DNA from: Ferruginibacter sp.
GTDB taxonomy: Bacteria > Bacteroidota > Bacteroidia > Chitinophagales > Chitinophagaceae
Length of the DNA: 64,000 bases
Direction of reading: 5' to 3'
Assembly: GCA_013141115.1 (NCBI GenBank)
Contig: JABFRP010000001.1
Span: 728,376-792,375, forward strand
The notes under the pieces: model-generated
Databases searched by the model: none
What the model saw: the letters and a program-made list of their open reading frames with translations, nothing else
What the model was told of the DNA's origin: nothing
Shown here: piece after piece, positions 48,679 to 57,798 of the stretch
Numbering within the stretch: position 1 is the first letter of the stretch
Layout of the letters: each line of letters starts with the position of its first letter
Made by a program: the position numbers and the translations under genes

Positions 48679-49290
48679 ATGAAGAATATAATGATAGGAG
48701 TTGCAATAGCAGCCACCACCTTAGCAGCCTGCAATAACGGCAATGATAAAACCACAGATGTAAAAAATAACGATATAAATACCGACACATCAATGGCAAT
48801 GCACCAGCAAACAACAGATACAACAAGTTCACAAAGTGTTGCTACGAACCCAGCGTTTCCAGCAAAAGAAATAATTGCAGGCTACCTGCAATTAAAAAAT
48901 GCTTTAGCAAAAGACAATAGTCAGGATGCCGCTGCTGCTGGTAATGCAATGGTTGCAACATTGGCAAAAGTTGATATGAAAACAATTCCCGAGCAACAGA
49001 TGAAAAGCTATATGGATGTGGCTGATGATATAAAAGAACATGCAGAACATATCGGGGCCAATGGGGGTAAAATAGAACACCAGAGAGAGCATTTTATAAT
49101 GATGAGCAAAGACATTGCTGACCTGGTAAAAACCTTTGGCAATGGCGGTCAAACTTTATACAAAGATTTTTGCCCTATGGCAAATGATGGTAAAGGAGCA
49201 ATATGGCTCAGCGAAGTTAAAGAAATAAAAAACCCATACCTGGGAAGTAAAATGCCTGATTGCGGAACTGTAAAAGAAACAATCAAATAG
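48679..49290 (+). CDS. DUF3347 lipoprotein
   Basis: 203 residues. Lipoprotein signal ending TLAACNN, a Ser/Thr/Asp linker, then the DUF3347 domain: IIAGYLQLKNALAKDNSQDA, YKDFCPMANDGKGAIWLSEV and IKNPYLGSKMPDCG. It is a paralogue of the preceding protein with the same C-terminal motif, but anchored to a membrane. It sits two bases before a haem-binding-domain gene. Confidence 0.78.
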   Translation: MKNIMIGVAIAATTLAACNNGNDKTTDVKNNDINTDTSMAMHQQTTDTTSSQSVATNPAFPAKEIIAGYLQLKNALAKDNSQDAAAAGNAMVATLAKVDMKTIPEQQMKSYMDVADDIKEHAEHIGANGGKIEHQREHFIMMSKDIADLVKTFGNGGQTLYKDFCPMANDGKGAIWLSEVKEIKNPYLGSKMPDCGTVKETIK

Positions 49291-49292
49291 TA

Positions 49293-49757
49293 ATGCGCAG
49301 GGCTAAGAAAATACTATTGACTTTGCTTATTGTATTTGTTGCAATGCAGTTCATACAGCCTGCTCATAACAAAAGTAAACAGGTTTTGATAACCGATTTT
49401 ACAAAGGTTTATTCGGTGCCTGACAGTATACAATTAATTTTAAAAAAGGCTTGTTACGATTGTCACAGCAATAACAGCAGCTACCCCTGGTATTCAAATG
49501 TTCAGCCTGTAGCATGGATGATGGCAAGGCATATAAGCAATGGTAAAGAGAAATTAAATTTCAGTGATTTTGGAAGCTATGCAAACAGAAGGCAAATAAG
49601 TAAATTAAAGGGTATTGCAAACCAGATCAAAGATGGTGAAATGCCTATAGCTTCTTATAAACTGATGCACCCGGCTGCAAGGCTACTACAGCTAGAAAAA
49701 ATAATGATAACGAATTGGATGAATGCAACAGCAGATAGTCTGTCGTCAGCAAATTAA
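49293..49757 (+). CDS. Haem-binding-domain (DUF/Haem_bd-type) protein
   Basis: 154 residues from ATG 49293. Single N-terminal helix (ILLTLLIVFVAMQFI), then KKACYDCHSNNSSYPWYSNV, a CxxCH haem attachment motif, and PVAWMMARHISNGKEKLNFS with GEMPIASYKLMHPAARL downstream. This is the pattern of the c-type haem-binding domain common in Bacteroidota. It may pass electrons from copper oxidation, a guess from location. Confidence 0.8.
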   Translation: MRRAKKILLTLLIVFVAMQFIQPAHNKSKQVLITDFTKVYSVPDSIQLILKKACYDCHSNNSSYPWYSNVQPVAWMMARHISNGKEKLNFSDFGSYANRRQISKLKGIANQIKDGEMPIASYKLMHPAARLLQLEKIMITNWMNATADSLSSAN

Positions 49758-49763
49758 TAGGTA

Positions 49764-49838
49764 ATGAAAAAAATAAAACAAATATTGATCAGGATTTTCA
49801 AAGCAATTTTTATTCGTAAAAAAGATTGTTGCAAATAA
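49764..49838 (+). CDS. 24-residue micro-ORF ending RKKDCCK
   Basis: Encodes [20 protein letters not shown] then DCCK. It has an amphipathic basic start and the same C-terminal RKKxCCK as the micro-ORF at 32981, the two differing elsewhere. The ATG is four bases after the TAA that ends the haem-binding gene and the ORF ends 11 bases before the multicopper oxidase ATG. Either a Cu-binding peptide or a Cys-sensitive leader ORF of the oxidase. Confidence 0.5.
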   Translation: MKKIKQILIRIFKAIFIRKKDCCK

Positions 49839-49849
49839 AATATTTAATA

Positions 49850-52546
49850 ATGAAAAAAATAATTGTACTGGTATTGCTACTTCCCCTGTACACCTTAGTA
49901 TTTTCCCAGGATATGAAAGGTATGGATATGAGTAAAAAAGAAACGCAGCAGCAGGTAACCTATACCTGCCCGATGCATCCTGAAATTCATGCCACCAAAC
50001 CCGGCAATTGCCCTAAGTGCGGTATGAAGCTGGTAAAGGAAAAAGCTAAAGTGGTTACCAATACTACTGTGGCAAAGAAGAAAGAAGAAATGCCAATGCC
50101 TAAAGATCCTGCAGTCTCTGCAACATACACTTGTCCCATGCATCCCGAAATACATTCTACAAAGCCTGGTAATTGTCCTAAATGTGGAATGAAGTTGGTA
50201 AAAGAAAAATCCAATGTTATTATTTCACCTGTTGAAAAAAAGATGGATGATATGAAAATGCCTGCGAATGACACAGCAATGAAGAAGGATAACATGGAGC
50301 AGATGCAAATGGAAAAACCAAAAGTTGCACCTATCAAAACAATAGTAAATCATACAGCACCACGTACTGTGCGCTATGATTTATACATTGCAGATACCAC
50401 TGTAACATTTGGTAAAAAATCAAAAAGAGCTATTGCAGTAAATGGGCAGATACCAATGCCAACGCTGACTTTCACTGAGGGTGATACTGCAGAAATTTAT
50501 GTGCACAATAATTTAAATGAAGCAACCTCTTTGCATTGGCATGGTTTGTTTTTACCTAATCAATATGATGGTGTACCCAATCTCACACAAATGCCCATTA
50601 AAGCACATAGCACACATTTGTACAAATTCCCCATCATTCAGCATGGTACACACTGGTACCATAGCCATACCGAATTACAGGAACAAATTGGGATGTATGG
50701 TATGTTTATTATGAATAAGAGGGCAGAATTAGATATCCCCACAATTCCTCTTATACTCAGTGAATGGATAGATATGAAACCTGAAGAAGTGCATCGCAGT
50801 TTACATGCAGCTACTGATTGGTTTGCAGTGCAAAAAGGAAGTACACAAAGTTATGCCGAAGCTATTAAGCAAGGTCATTTTAAAACTAAAGTTACCAATG
50901 AATGGAAGCGGATGAATGCTATGGATCTCACAGACGTTTATTATGATAATTTTTTACTAAATGGAAAAAATCAAAACGAACAGCCGCAATTTAAAGCAGG
51001 TGATAAAGTAAGATTGCGTATTGCAAATGGTGGGGCATCTGATTATTTTTGGCTATCCTATGCCGGAGGTAAAATTACAGTTGTAGCTACCGACGGTAAT
51101 GATGTGGAACCAGTAGAGGTGGATAGATTAATTATTGCGGTATCTGAGACCTACGATGTAATTGTCACTATTCCCGAAAATAAAAGTTATGAATTTTTAG
51201 TTACACCAGAGGACAGAACCAAGCATGCTTCTTTATGGCTGGGCAGTGGAGAAAAAGTAGCTGCAACTAAAATGAAACGGCCAAAATATTTTGCAGGTAT
51301 GAAGATGATGAATGACATGATGGACATGAAAGGCAACATGATTGAAATGGAAGGTATGAAAATGGAAAACCAGGTGATGGATATGAACACTGTAATGTAT
51401 CCTGAAATAACAGGCGAAGAAAAATCGAAAAAGGAACAGAGGAAAGGGGAAAGCCATTCCATGCAGATGCCTAATAATAACAGCATGCAGGGTATGAACA
51501 TGGAAGCTGAAACTCCCGATATAGTTACTCTTAATTACACAATGCTGAAAGCTCCAGAAAAAACAACATTGCCTGAAGGGCCTTTAAAAGTGATGAAATT
51601 TGATCTTACAGGAAATATGAATCGCTATGTGTGGACACTGGATAATAAAACAGTTTCGGAAAGCGATAAAATATTAATTAAAAAAGGAGAGAATGTAAGG
51701 ATCATTTTATACAACAATAGTATGATGCGGCACCCGATGCATTTGCATGGCCATGATTTTAGATTGTTAAACGGACAAGGTGATTACGCACCAATGAAAA
51801 ATATAATTGACATTATGCCAATGGAAAGAGATACCATTGAATTTAATGCTAACGTTTATGGCGATTGGTTTTTCCATTGTCATATTTTATACCACATGAT
51901 GAGCGGCATGGGCAGGGTATTTACTTATGAAAATCAGCCTGCTAACCCGGAAATACCTAATCCGAAATTGGCACAACGCAAATTATTTGCAGATGACAGG
52001 ATGTTTCATTTAATGGGAAGAGCAGGTATAGAAAATAACGGCAGTGATGGAGAAGCAATGATAGCCAATACAAGATGGAAACTAAGTACACTATGGCATT
52101 TAGGCTATCATGATATGCACGGCTACGAAAGTGAAACAATGATTGGCCGCTATTTAGGCCGCATGCAATGGTGGTATCCGTATGTGGGTTTTGATTATCA
52201 TTATAAAGTTGAGGGTGGCCCAAAAAATCTTTTCGGCGGCGAAGAAAAAAATTGGTTTGGACAAGCCAGTAATAAAAACAATCGTAAAACTTTAGTGGCT
52301 GGTATAGCTTATACTTTACCCATGTTATTTGTTGCCGATGCAAGAATAGATGGCAATGGTAAATTCCGTTTTCAGTTTGGCAGAGAAGATGTGCCGGTTA
52401 CTAAACGTTTGCGTTTTAATATGATGATCAATACGGACAAGGAATATATGATAGGGTTAAGGTATATCGTGAACAAATATTTTTCAATATCCACCCATGA
52501 AGATAGTGATATGGGGTTGGGTGCAGGAATAACAATTACCTATTAA
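49850..52546 (+). CDS. Multicopper oxidase fused to two HMBDs and a CopB-like outer membrane domain
   Basis: 898 residues from ATG 49850. Signal peptide, two HMBD units ([20 protein letters not shown] and [20 protein letters not shown]), linkers with Met-rich stretches, then a complete oxidase: [43 protein letters not shown] near 630 and [14 protein letters not shown] near 677. A Met-rich insert lies about 485-550. The last 210 residues ([45 protein letters not shown]) look like the CopB outer membrane barrel. CopA and CopB are normally separate, so this is a fusion. Confidence 0.85.
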   Translation: MKKIIVLVLLLPLYTLVFSQDMKGMDMSKKETQQQVTYTCPMHPEIHATKPGNCPKCGMKLVKEKAKVVTNTTVAKKKEEMPMPKDPAVSATYTCPMHPEIHSTKPGNCPKCGMKLVKEKSNVIISPVEKKMDDMKMPANDTAMKKDNMEQMQMEKPKVAPIKTIVNHTAPRTVRYDLYIADTTVTFGKKSKRAIAVNGQIPMPTLTFTEGDTAEIYVHNNLNEATSLHWHGLFLPNQYDGVPNLTQMPIKAHSTHLYKFPIIQHGTHWYHSHTELQEQIGMYGMFIMNKRAELDIPTIPLILSEWIDMKPEEVHRSLHAATDWFAVQKGSTQSYAEAIKQGHFKTKVTNEWKRMNAMDLTDVYYDNFLLNGKNQNEQPQFKAGDKVRLRIANGGASDYFWLSYAGGKITVVATDGNDVEPVEVDRLIIAVSETYDVIVTIPENKSYEFLVTPEDRTKHASLWLGSGEKVAATKMKRPKYFAGMKMMNDMMDMKGNMIEMEGMKMENQVMDMNTVMYPEITGEEKSKKEQRKGESHSMQMPNNNSMQGMNMEAETPDIVTLNYTMLKAPEKTTLPEGPLKVMKFDLTGNMNRYVWTLDNKTVSESDKILIKKGENVRIILYNNSMMRHPMHLHGHDFRLLNGQGDYAPMKNIIDIMPMERDTIEFNANVYGDWFFHCHILYHMMSGMGRVFTYENQPANPEIPNPKLAQRKLFADDRMFHLMGRAGIENNGSDGEAMIANTRWKLSTLWHLGYHDMHGYESETMIGRYLGRMQWWYPYVGFDYHYKVEGGPKNLFGGEEKNWFGQASNKNNRKTLVAGIAYTLPMLFVADARIDGNGKFRFQFGREDVPVTKRLRFNMMINTDKEYMIGLRYIVNKYFSISTHEDSDMGLGAGITITY

Positions 52547-52576
52547 GTGATTTCTTAACTTTCAAAATAAAATAAC

Positions 52577-52831
52577 ATGAAAAAGACAATTATGGCAATC
52601 GCCATTTTATTAGCCGCTGCGGCATCTGGTTTTGCACAGGTAAAGATGGATACTACGCAAAAGTCACATTCTCACACTGTAAGCAAAGCCACAAAATACA
52701 CCTGTACCATGCATCCTGAAGTGGTGAGGAGTAAACCAGGCAAATGCCCAAAGTGTGGTATGGCGCTGGTACCGGTTAAAAAATTAAAAACTGCAAAGAA
52801 AGAAAAGGCAATGAGTGATATGAAAATGTAA
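52577..52831 (+). CDS. Single HMBD secreted protein
   Basis: 84 residues. Signal peptide ending SGFAQ, a short His/Ser linker, one HMBD (YTCTMHPEVVRSKPGKCPKC then GMALVPV) and a basic tail. Small periplasmic metal carrier. It starts 30 bases after the oxidase fusion and is followed by a terminator. Confidence 0.8.
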   Translation: MKKTIMAIAILLAAAASGFAQVKMDTTQKSHSHTVSKATKYTCTMHPEVVRSKPGKCPKCGMALVPVKKLKTAKKEKAMSDMKM

Positions 52832-52844
52832 GTTGCTGAACTTT

Positions 52845-52872
52845 CAAGGTGCGGTATATTTATCGCACCTTG
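52845..52872 (+). terminator. Rho-independent-like terminator
   Basis: CAAGGTGCG (52845-52853) and CGCACCTTG (52864-52872) pair perfectly, 10-nt loop. It is followed by a weak T content only, but its site just after the HMBD gene fits an operon end. Confidence 0.7.
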
Positions 52873-52944
52873 TTAAATGATATAGTGACTGAACCAGTTC
52901 AAAATAATTATCTTTAGGAATGCAAAAGAGCAAGTGAATCTTTC

Positions 52945-53376
52945 ATGAAAATACTACTACTGCTTTTAATATTATTTTCTAATGCGGTTTTTAGCGAGCT
53001 GTACAGAGGTGACAAGACTACTAAAACTTCTCCTATTGCTCATAAGCCGCAGCATGATCCACCTGAAGTGGTAAATGAGTATACAGCGGCGCTTGCATTT
53101 CATGCTTGTAAAAACGAAATTACTGTTGCAAATGCCAGCGCTTTTAAAGTTGGCGATACCGGTTTAGTAGTTCAAATGAAATGCATTGTAATTGATACCG
53201 GTAATACAGCTGCATTGGGAACCATCCTGGATTATAAAAACGCAGGTAATTACGAGTTTAATTATATCAGTCAGAAATCAGTCAATGTATTGACTTTTAA
53301 AAACCAGCTGACAAAGTATTATGATATGCCAGGCGGTGTGGTACTATTAATAAGAGTCCCTTTTAAATTATTATAG
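52945..53376 (+). CDS. Secreted fragment resembling the N-terminus of a large T9SS-type surface protein
   Basis: 143 residues. Signal peptide, then EYTAALAFHACKNEITVANA, FKVGDTGLVVQMKCIVIDTG and ILDYKNAGNYEFNYIS. This is how the first 150 residues of large gliding-motility or cell-surface proteins of this group begin, but here the ORF ends at a stop right before an AraC-type gene (next base is its ATG). It is either a truncated relic or a small domain used on its own; I favour a decayed or domesticated fragment. Confidence 0.5.
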   Translation: MKILLLLLILFSNAVFSELYRGDKTTKTSPIAHKPQHDPPEVVNEYTAALAFHACKNEITVANASAFKVGDTGLVVQMKCIVIDTGNTAALGTILDYKNAGNYEFNYISQKSVNVLTFKNQLTKYYDMPGGVVLLIRVPFKLL

Positions 53377-53940
53377 ATGCAGCTCTACATTAAAAATATG
53401 GTTTGTGACCGATGTATTATAGTAGTTCGTCAACAACTCGATCAGTTAAAAATTGATTACAGGCAGATTCAATTGGGGCAGGTAGAGTTGAAGCATGCAC
53501 TTGCCCCAACTAAATTGCAGCATTTAAAGGAAGCATTGGAAAACGTTGGGTTTGAATTATTGGATGATAAAAAAGCTACCCTTGTTGAGGGTATTAAAAA
53601 TATAATTATATCCCTTATCCAGGGTTACAGCGAAGAAGAGTTTAATAAAAAACTTTCAGTAATGCTGGAAGAAAAACTACGCAAAGATTATCATTATTTA
53701 ACCACACTTTTTTCGGCAGTTGAGGGAATGACTATTGAAAAATATGTTATTCATCAAAGAATAGAAAAGGTCAAGGAACTGTTGATGTATGACGAAATGA
53801 ACCTGAGTGAAATTTCTTACAAATTAGGTTATAGCAGTGTGCAGCACCTGTCGCAGCAATTTAAAAAAATCACAGGGTTCACACCTTCAAAATTTAAGCT
53901 GCTAAAGGAAAACAACCGCAAACCACTCGATAAAATTTAG
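53377..53940 (+). CDS. AraC-family copper-sensing regulator with Cys-x-x-Cys N-terminus
   Basis: 187 residues. The N-terminal 65 residues form a small HMA-like fold with MVCDRCIIVVRQQL, a CxxC metal-site candidate. The C-terminal 100 residues are an AraC domain (VIHQRIEKVKELLMYDEMNL, SEISYKLGYSSVQHLSQQF, KITGFTPSKFKLLKE). A CxxC domain joined to AraC fits direct metal sensing. The start is immediately after the previous stop. It may act at the 21-bp repeat at 47466 or at the copA promoter at 54080. Confidence 0.8.
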   Translation: MQLYIKNMVCDRCIIVVRQQLDQLKIDYRQIQLGQVELKHALAPTKLQHLKEALENVGFELLDDKKATLVEGIKNIIISLIQGYSEEEFNKKLSVMLEEKLRKDYHYLTTLFSAVEGMTIEKYVIHQRIEKVKELLMYDEMNLSEISYKLGYSSVQHLSQQFKKITGFTPSKFKLLKENNRKPLDKI

Positions 53941-54079
53941 AGTTAGTTTTTCTGCTTGCTGACTTTAAATCTTCACCTGAGCATACATGAGTTTAATAAG
54001 CAGCAGGTTACTGATAATTCGCTTAAAATTATATACAACTCTTCCACAATAACATAACAACATACCCTTTGCAGCAAGG

Positions 54080-54087
54080 TAGCTTTG
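54080..54087 (+). promoter_or_regulatory. Bacteroidota-type -7 box for copA
   Basis: TAGCTTTG at 54080-54087 matches TAnnTTTG and lies 14 bases before the copA ATG, giving a very short leader. No clear TTG stands at the usual -33 spot. Repeats ATACAAC (54033) and TAACAAC (54055), 22 bases apart, lie upstream and may be activator sites. Confidence 0.6.
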
Positions 54088-54101
54088 TATAAAATATTTT
54101 T

Positions 54102-56375
54102 ATGCAATCAGCCGACCTGTTAAAGGATAAAATAATAGTTCAAAACAAAACGAATCAAAACGGCATTATTAACGAAACATTTCCTGTATTGGAAATGACC
54201 TGTGCTTCCTGCGCTGTTAGTGTGGAATCCATGCTAAAATCAGTTGACGGCGTAAAAGATGCAGGAGTCAACTTTGCCAATCAATCGGCATGGGTGGCAT
54301 ACGATCCTGCCATAACAGATCCGGAAATATTTCAGACTACCATTCGCTCCATTGGTTATGATATTGTAATTGAAAAAGAAAATCAACAGGAAATAAAAGA
54401 AACCGCACAGGAGAAGCACTATGCTGCTATTAAAAACCGTACGATTTGGTCCTCCTTATTATCCTTACCCATTGTGATCATTGGGATGTTTTTTATGAAT
54501 ATGCCCTATGGTAATTATATTATGATGGCATTGGCTACTCCTGTGATATTTTACTTTGGCCGCAGCTTTTTTATTAATGCATTTAAACAGGCCAAATACC
54601 ATAAGGCGAATATGGATACGCTGGTAGCACTTAGTACCGGTATCGCTTACCTGTTTAGTGTCTTCAATACATTTTTTCCTGCATTCTGGCATGCAAGAGG
54701 ACTGCACGCTCATGTTTATTTTGAAGCTGCCGCTGTAGTAATTGCATTCATCTCTTTAGGTAAGCTATTGGAAGAAAAGGCGAAATCCAATACATCATCT
54801 GCAATTAAAAAATTAATGGGACTGCAACCTAAAACAGTCATTCGGATATTGGAGGATAATCAAACCGAGGAAATAACAATAGGCCAGGTTAAAGTGAATG
54901 ATGTATTACTCGTAAAGCCTGGAGAAAAAATTGCGGTGGATGGAATGGTTGTTAAAGGCGAATCCTTTGTAGATGAAAGTATGATAACTGGCGAACCGCT
55001 CGCTGTTGAAAAGAAAGCCAACGAAAAGGTTTACGCAGGTACTATCAATCAAAAAGGAAGTTTTCAGTTTAAAGCTGAAAAGGTAGGGGCCGAAACTTTA
55101 TTATCACAGATCATTAAGATGGTGCAGGAGGCACAAGGCAGTAAAGCACCTGTTCAAAAACTGGTAGATAAGATTGCAGGCATCTTTGTTCCTGTTGTAA
55201 TCGGAATAGCAGTACTCACTTTTGCAATATGGATGGTATTTGGTGGGGATAATGCTTTTACCCACGCATTGCTTACATCGGTTACTGTATTGGTTATTGC
55301 GTGTCCTTGTGCCCTCGGATTGGCAACACCAACAGCCATCATGGTGGGAGTAGGTAGAGGTGCGGAAAATAATATCCTGATTAAAGATGCAGAAAGCCTG
55401 GAACTGGCGCATAAAGTAAATACAATCGTATTGGATAAGACGGGAACTATTACTGAAGGTAAGCCCGTGGTTACCAATTTGATTTTTGCAGATGAAGTAA
55501 ATACTGCAAAATTAAAATCTATCCTTCTTGCAATTGAAATGCAATCTGAACATCCTTTGGCTGAAGCCCTGGTTAAGTATTTACATGAAGAAGCTGTATT
55601 GCCGGTTGTATTACATAAAATTGAAAGCATAACAGGAAAAGGCGTTAGTGCAAACTATAATGATAAATATTACCTGGTGGGTAATGCAAAATTGTTATTT
55701 GATAAGGGAATTATACCGGGAGAGGAATTAGTAAGCAAAATTGTATTACTGCAACGGCAGGCAAAAACTGTTGTTGCTTTTGCAGAAAATAATAAAATAG
55801 TGGCTATTGTGGCCATTGCTGATAAAATAAAATCAACTTCTAAAGCTGCAATACAAAATTTGCAACAGCAGGGAATTGAAGTGTATATGCTCACCGGGGA
55901 TAATCAGCAAACAGCCGCAGCAATAGCTGAAGAAGTGGGATTGAAAAACTTTCAGGCAGAAGTATTGCCTTCAGATAAAGCCGCCTTCGTAAAAGCTTTG
56001 CAGCAAAAAGGGAAAGTGGTGGCAATGGTTGGTGACGGCATCAATGACAGTCATGCACTGGCGCAGGCTGATGTTAGTATTGCAATGGGTAAGGGAAGTG
56101 ATATCGCAATGGATGTTGCAAAAATGACTTTGATTACTTCTGACCTTAACAGTATTTCCAAAGCTTTAATGCTTTCTGCAAGAACCGTAAAAACGATTAA
56201 ACAAAATTTATTCTGGGCATTCATCTATAACCTAATTGGAATTCCAATTGCTGCAGGTGTATTGTATCCTGTTAATGGATTTTTATTAGACCCAATGATT
56301 GCCGGAGCCGCAATGGCATTGAGTAGTGTAAGTGTAGTGAGTAATAGCTTACGGTTAAAATATTTAAAACTTTAG
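54102..56375 (+). CDS. copA: CopA-type Cu(I) P-type ATPase (CPC motif)
   Basis: 757 residues. One HMA domain (LEMTCASCAVSVESML, GXTCxxC near 34) followed by transmembrane helices. Motifs: VIACPCALGLATPTAIMVG near 402, DKTGTITEG near 446, SEHPLAEAL and GDGINDSHAL near 645. The last differs from the usual GDGxNDSPAL in having His for Pro, with conserved Asp and Asn kept. Cu(I) export from the cytosol to the periplasm. Paired with a small HMA chaperone downstream. Confidence 0.9.
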   Translation: MQSADLLKDKIIVQNKTNQNGIINETFPVLEMTCASCAVSVESMLKSVDGVKDAGVNFANQSAWVAYDPAITDPEIFQTTIRSIGYDIVIEKENQQEIKETAQEKHYAAIKNRTIWSSLLSLPIVIIGMFFMNMPYGNYIMMALATPVIFYFGRSFFINAFKQAKYHKANMDTLVALSTGIAYLFSVFNTFFPAFWHARGLHAHVYFEAAAVVIAFISLGKLLEEKAKSNTSSAIKKLMGLQPKTVIRILEDNQTEEITIGQVKVNDVLLVKPGEKIAVDGMVVKGESFVDESMITGEPLAVEKKANEKVYAGTINQKGSFQFKAEKVGAETLLSQIIKMVQEAQGSKAPVQKLVDKIAGIFVPVVIGIAVLTFAIWMVFGGDNAFTHALLTSVTVLVIACPCALGLATPTAIMVGVGRGAENNILIKDAESLELAHKVNTIVLDKTGTITEGKPVVTNLIFADEVNTAKLKSILLAIEMQSEHPLAEALVKYLHEEAVLPVVLHKIESITGKGVSANYNDKYYLVGNAKLLFDKGIIPGEELVSKIVLLQRQAKTVVAFAENNKIVAIVAIADKIKSTSKAAIQNLQQQGIEVYMLTGDNQQTAAAIAEEVGLKNFQAEVLPSDKAAFVKALQQKGKVVAMVGDGINDSHALAQADVSIAMGKGSDIAMDVAKMTLITSDLNSISKALMLSARTVKTIKQNLFWAFIYNLIGIPIAAGVLYPVNGFLLDPMIAGAAMALSSVSVVSNSLRLKYLKL

Positions 56376-56498
56376 CTGATATTGGAATTGACTAATTCTC
56401 TATTCTGATGGATAGAATAATTATATAAAAAGTCAGGCTTGATATATAACACTTACGGTCACCAACTGAATTAATTTTACAATATAAAAATATATAAC

Positions 56499-56714
56499 AT
56501 GGAAACTTTAAAATTTAAAACAACAATCAAATGTTCAGGATGTGTAGCCAATGTGACACCCTTTTTGAATAAAACAGCCGGTCAGGATAATTGGTCAGTC
56601 GACACGCAAAATCCTGACAAAATATTAACTGTTTCAAAACAGGATAATATTACTCCTGCGGAAATTGTAAAAGCAGTTCAGGAAGCAGGGTATAAAATTG
56701 AAAGTCTCAATTAA
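56499..56714 (+). CDS. CopZ-like HMA copper chaperone
   Basis: 71 residues forming one HMA domain: TTIKCSGCVANVTPFLN holds the CxxC, then SVDTQNPDKILTVSK and AVQEAGYKIESL. It would carry Cu(I) to CopA just upstream. The start follows the copA stop by about 120 bases. Confidence 0.85.
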   Translation: METLKFKTTIKCSGCVANVTPFLNKTAGQDNWSVDTQNPDKILTVSKQDNITPAEIVKAVQEAGYKIESLN

Positions 56715-56772
56715 TAATCAATTTATTAACAACCATAAATTAATGTTTGCATGTGACAGCTTCAGAAGGTAT

Positions 56773-57192
56773 TTAATTCGTCGAATAGAAGTCATCTGAC
56801 AATAAAATCGGACAATTCTCATCCAGTTGTCCGGGGCTGCAACCCTCAACACATTTGCTTACACCATTTATGAGCATTGTTCTGATAGCAATCAGTTCCC
56901 GGATCTTTTCATCCAATAGCGTAACTTTTTCAGAAATTTTATGTGATACGTTTTTGCAGGAAGCTTCGTTTACTTCAATCATGTCGAGAAGGTCAGCAAC
57001 CTCATTCAAGGTAAAACCAAAATTCTTTAAACGTTTTATCGTAAGCAGCCTTTGCAATACATCGCCTGAATACTCCTTATAGTTATTTTCCCGGCGTTCT
57101 TTTCGGCTTACATTTATTAAGCCGTGCTTTTCATAAAAACGAATGGTGTCTTTTGACAACCCCGTTTCCTTTACTAATTGACCTATTAACAT
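56773..57192 (-). CDS. MerR-family metal-responsive regulator
   Basis: 139 residues. N-terminal MerR helix-turn-helix (MLIGQLVKETGLSKDTIRFY, EKHGLINVSRKERRENNYKE) and dimer helix. Metal-site cysteines: NEASCKNV and CVEGCSPGQLDENC near 113-130; the first is in the place of the sensor Cys of MerR/CadR/ZntR types. It is divergent from two small secreted/membrane genes and probably controls them through the promoter at 57221. Confidence 0.85.
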   Translation of the reverse strand: MLIGQLVKETGLSKDTIRFYEKHGLINVSRKERRENNYKEYSGDVLQRLLTIKRLKNFGFTLNEVADLLDMIEVNEASCKNVSHKISEKVTLLDEKIRELIAIRTMLINGVSKCVEGCSPGQLDENCPILLSDDFYSTN

Positions 57193-57220
57193 AATTTTTG
57201 AAGTTTTTTGAAAAAAGTAC

Positions 57221-57254
57221 TTGACCGTTGACTATACTCCACTGTTTATGTTTG
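57221..57254 (+). promoter_or_regulatory. MerR-type promoter with long spacer
   Basis: TTGACC (57221-57226) and a -10/-7 box TATGTTTG (57247-57254, a TAnnTTTG match) are separated by 20 bases, within the long-spacer range of MerR-controlled promoters. It lies between the divergent MerR gene and the gene at 57281. Confidence 0.65.
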
Positions 57255-57280
57255 CAAACATAAACATTAAATAAAGTAAA

Positions 57281-57781
57281 ATGAAAACAACAACATTTAA
57301 AATTATGCTAATGGCACTCGGACTTACAGGCTTTTGCTCATGTAGCAATGCTCAATCAGGAAAAGCGAAAACTCAGGAAAAAAGTAAAGCGGCAACCTGT
57401 AGCCATTGTGGTAAAACCTCATGTAGCAAAGATTGCTCCGCTGGCGCATCAACAACAAAAACACTTCCTTCATGCAGCCTTAATGAAAATGAGTTTGCAG
57501 AACACAGCGACACATTAAGCAAAACAATTTTTAGTAAAGCAAAAGCCATCACACCGCTTAAAACCGGTTATGATATTGTATTTAATGAACCCAAAGAGTT
57601 TTTATTACAACTTGTTGAAATGGTGAATTTTGAAAGAAGCTGTTGTTCAGGGTTTACCTGGGCTTTGGTTTTTGATCCTAATAATGGAGCAACCCATTTA
57701 CAAGTGTACGGTTCAAAGAATGTTAAAGATGAAATGCGGAATGCTTTCAAATCTTTCGGAATAGATCATTTAGTAAAATAA
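57281..57781 (+). CDS. Cysteine-rich secreted protein of the MerR-linked pair
   Basis: 166 residues. Lipoprotein-like signal ending GFCSCSNAQ, then TCSHCGKTSCSKDC with five cysteines in a short span, a linker, and a folded C-terminal part with NFERSCCSGFTWALVF. I do not recognise the family. It looks like a periplasmic metal (possibly Hg or Cu) binder under MerR control. The following gene is 17 bases on. Confidence 0.5.
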   Translation: MKTTTFKIMLMALGLTGFCSCSNAQSGKAKTQEKSKAATCSHCGKTSCSKDCSAGASTTKTLPSCSLNENEFAEHSDTLSKTIFSKAKAITPLKTGYDIVFNEPKEFLLQLVEMVNFERSCCSGFTWALVFDPNNGATHLQVYGSKNVKDEMRNAFKSFGIDHLVK

Positions 57782-57798
57782 TTTTAAAGACTTTGAAA

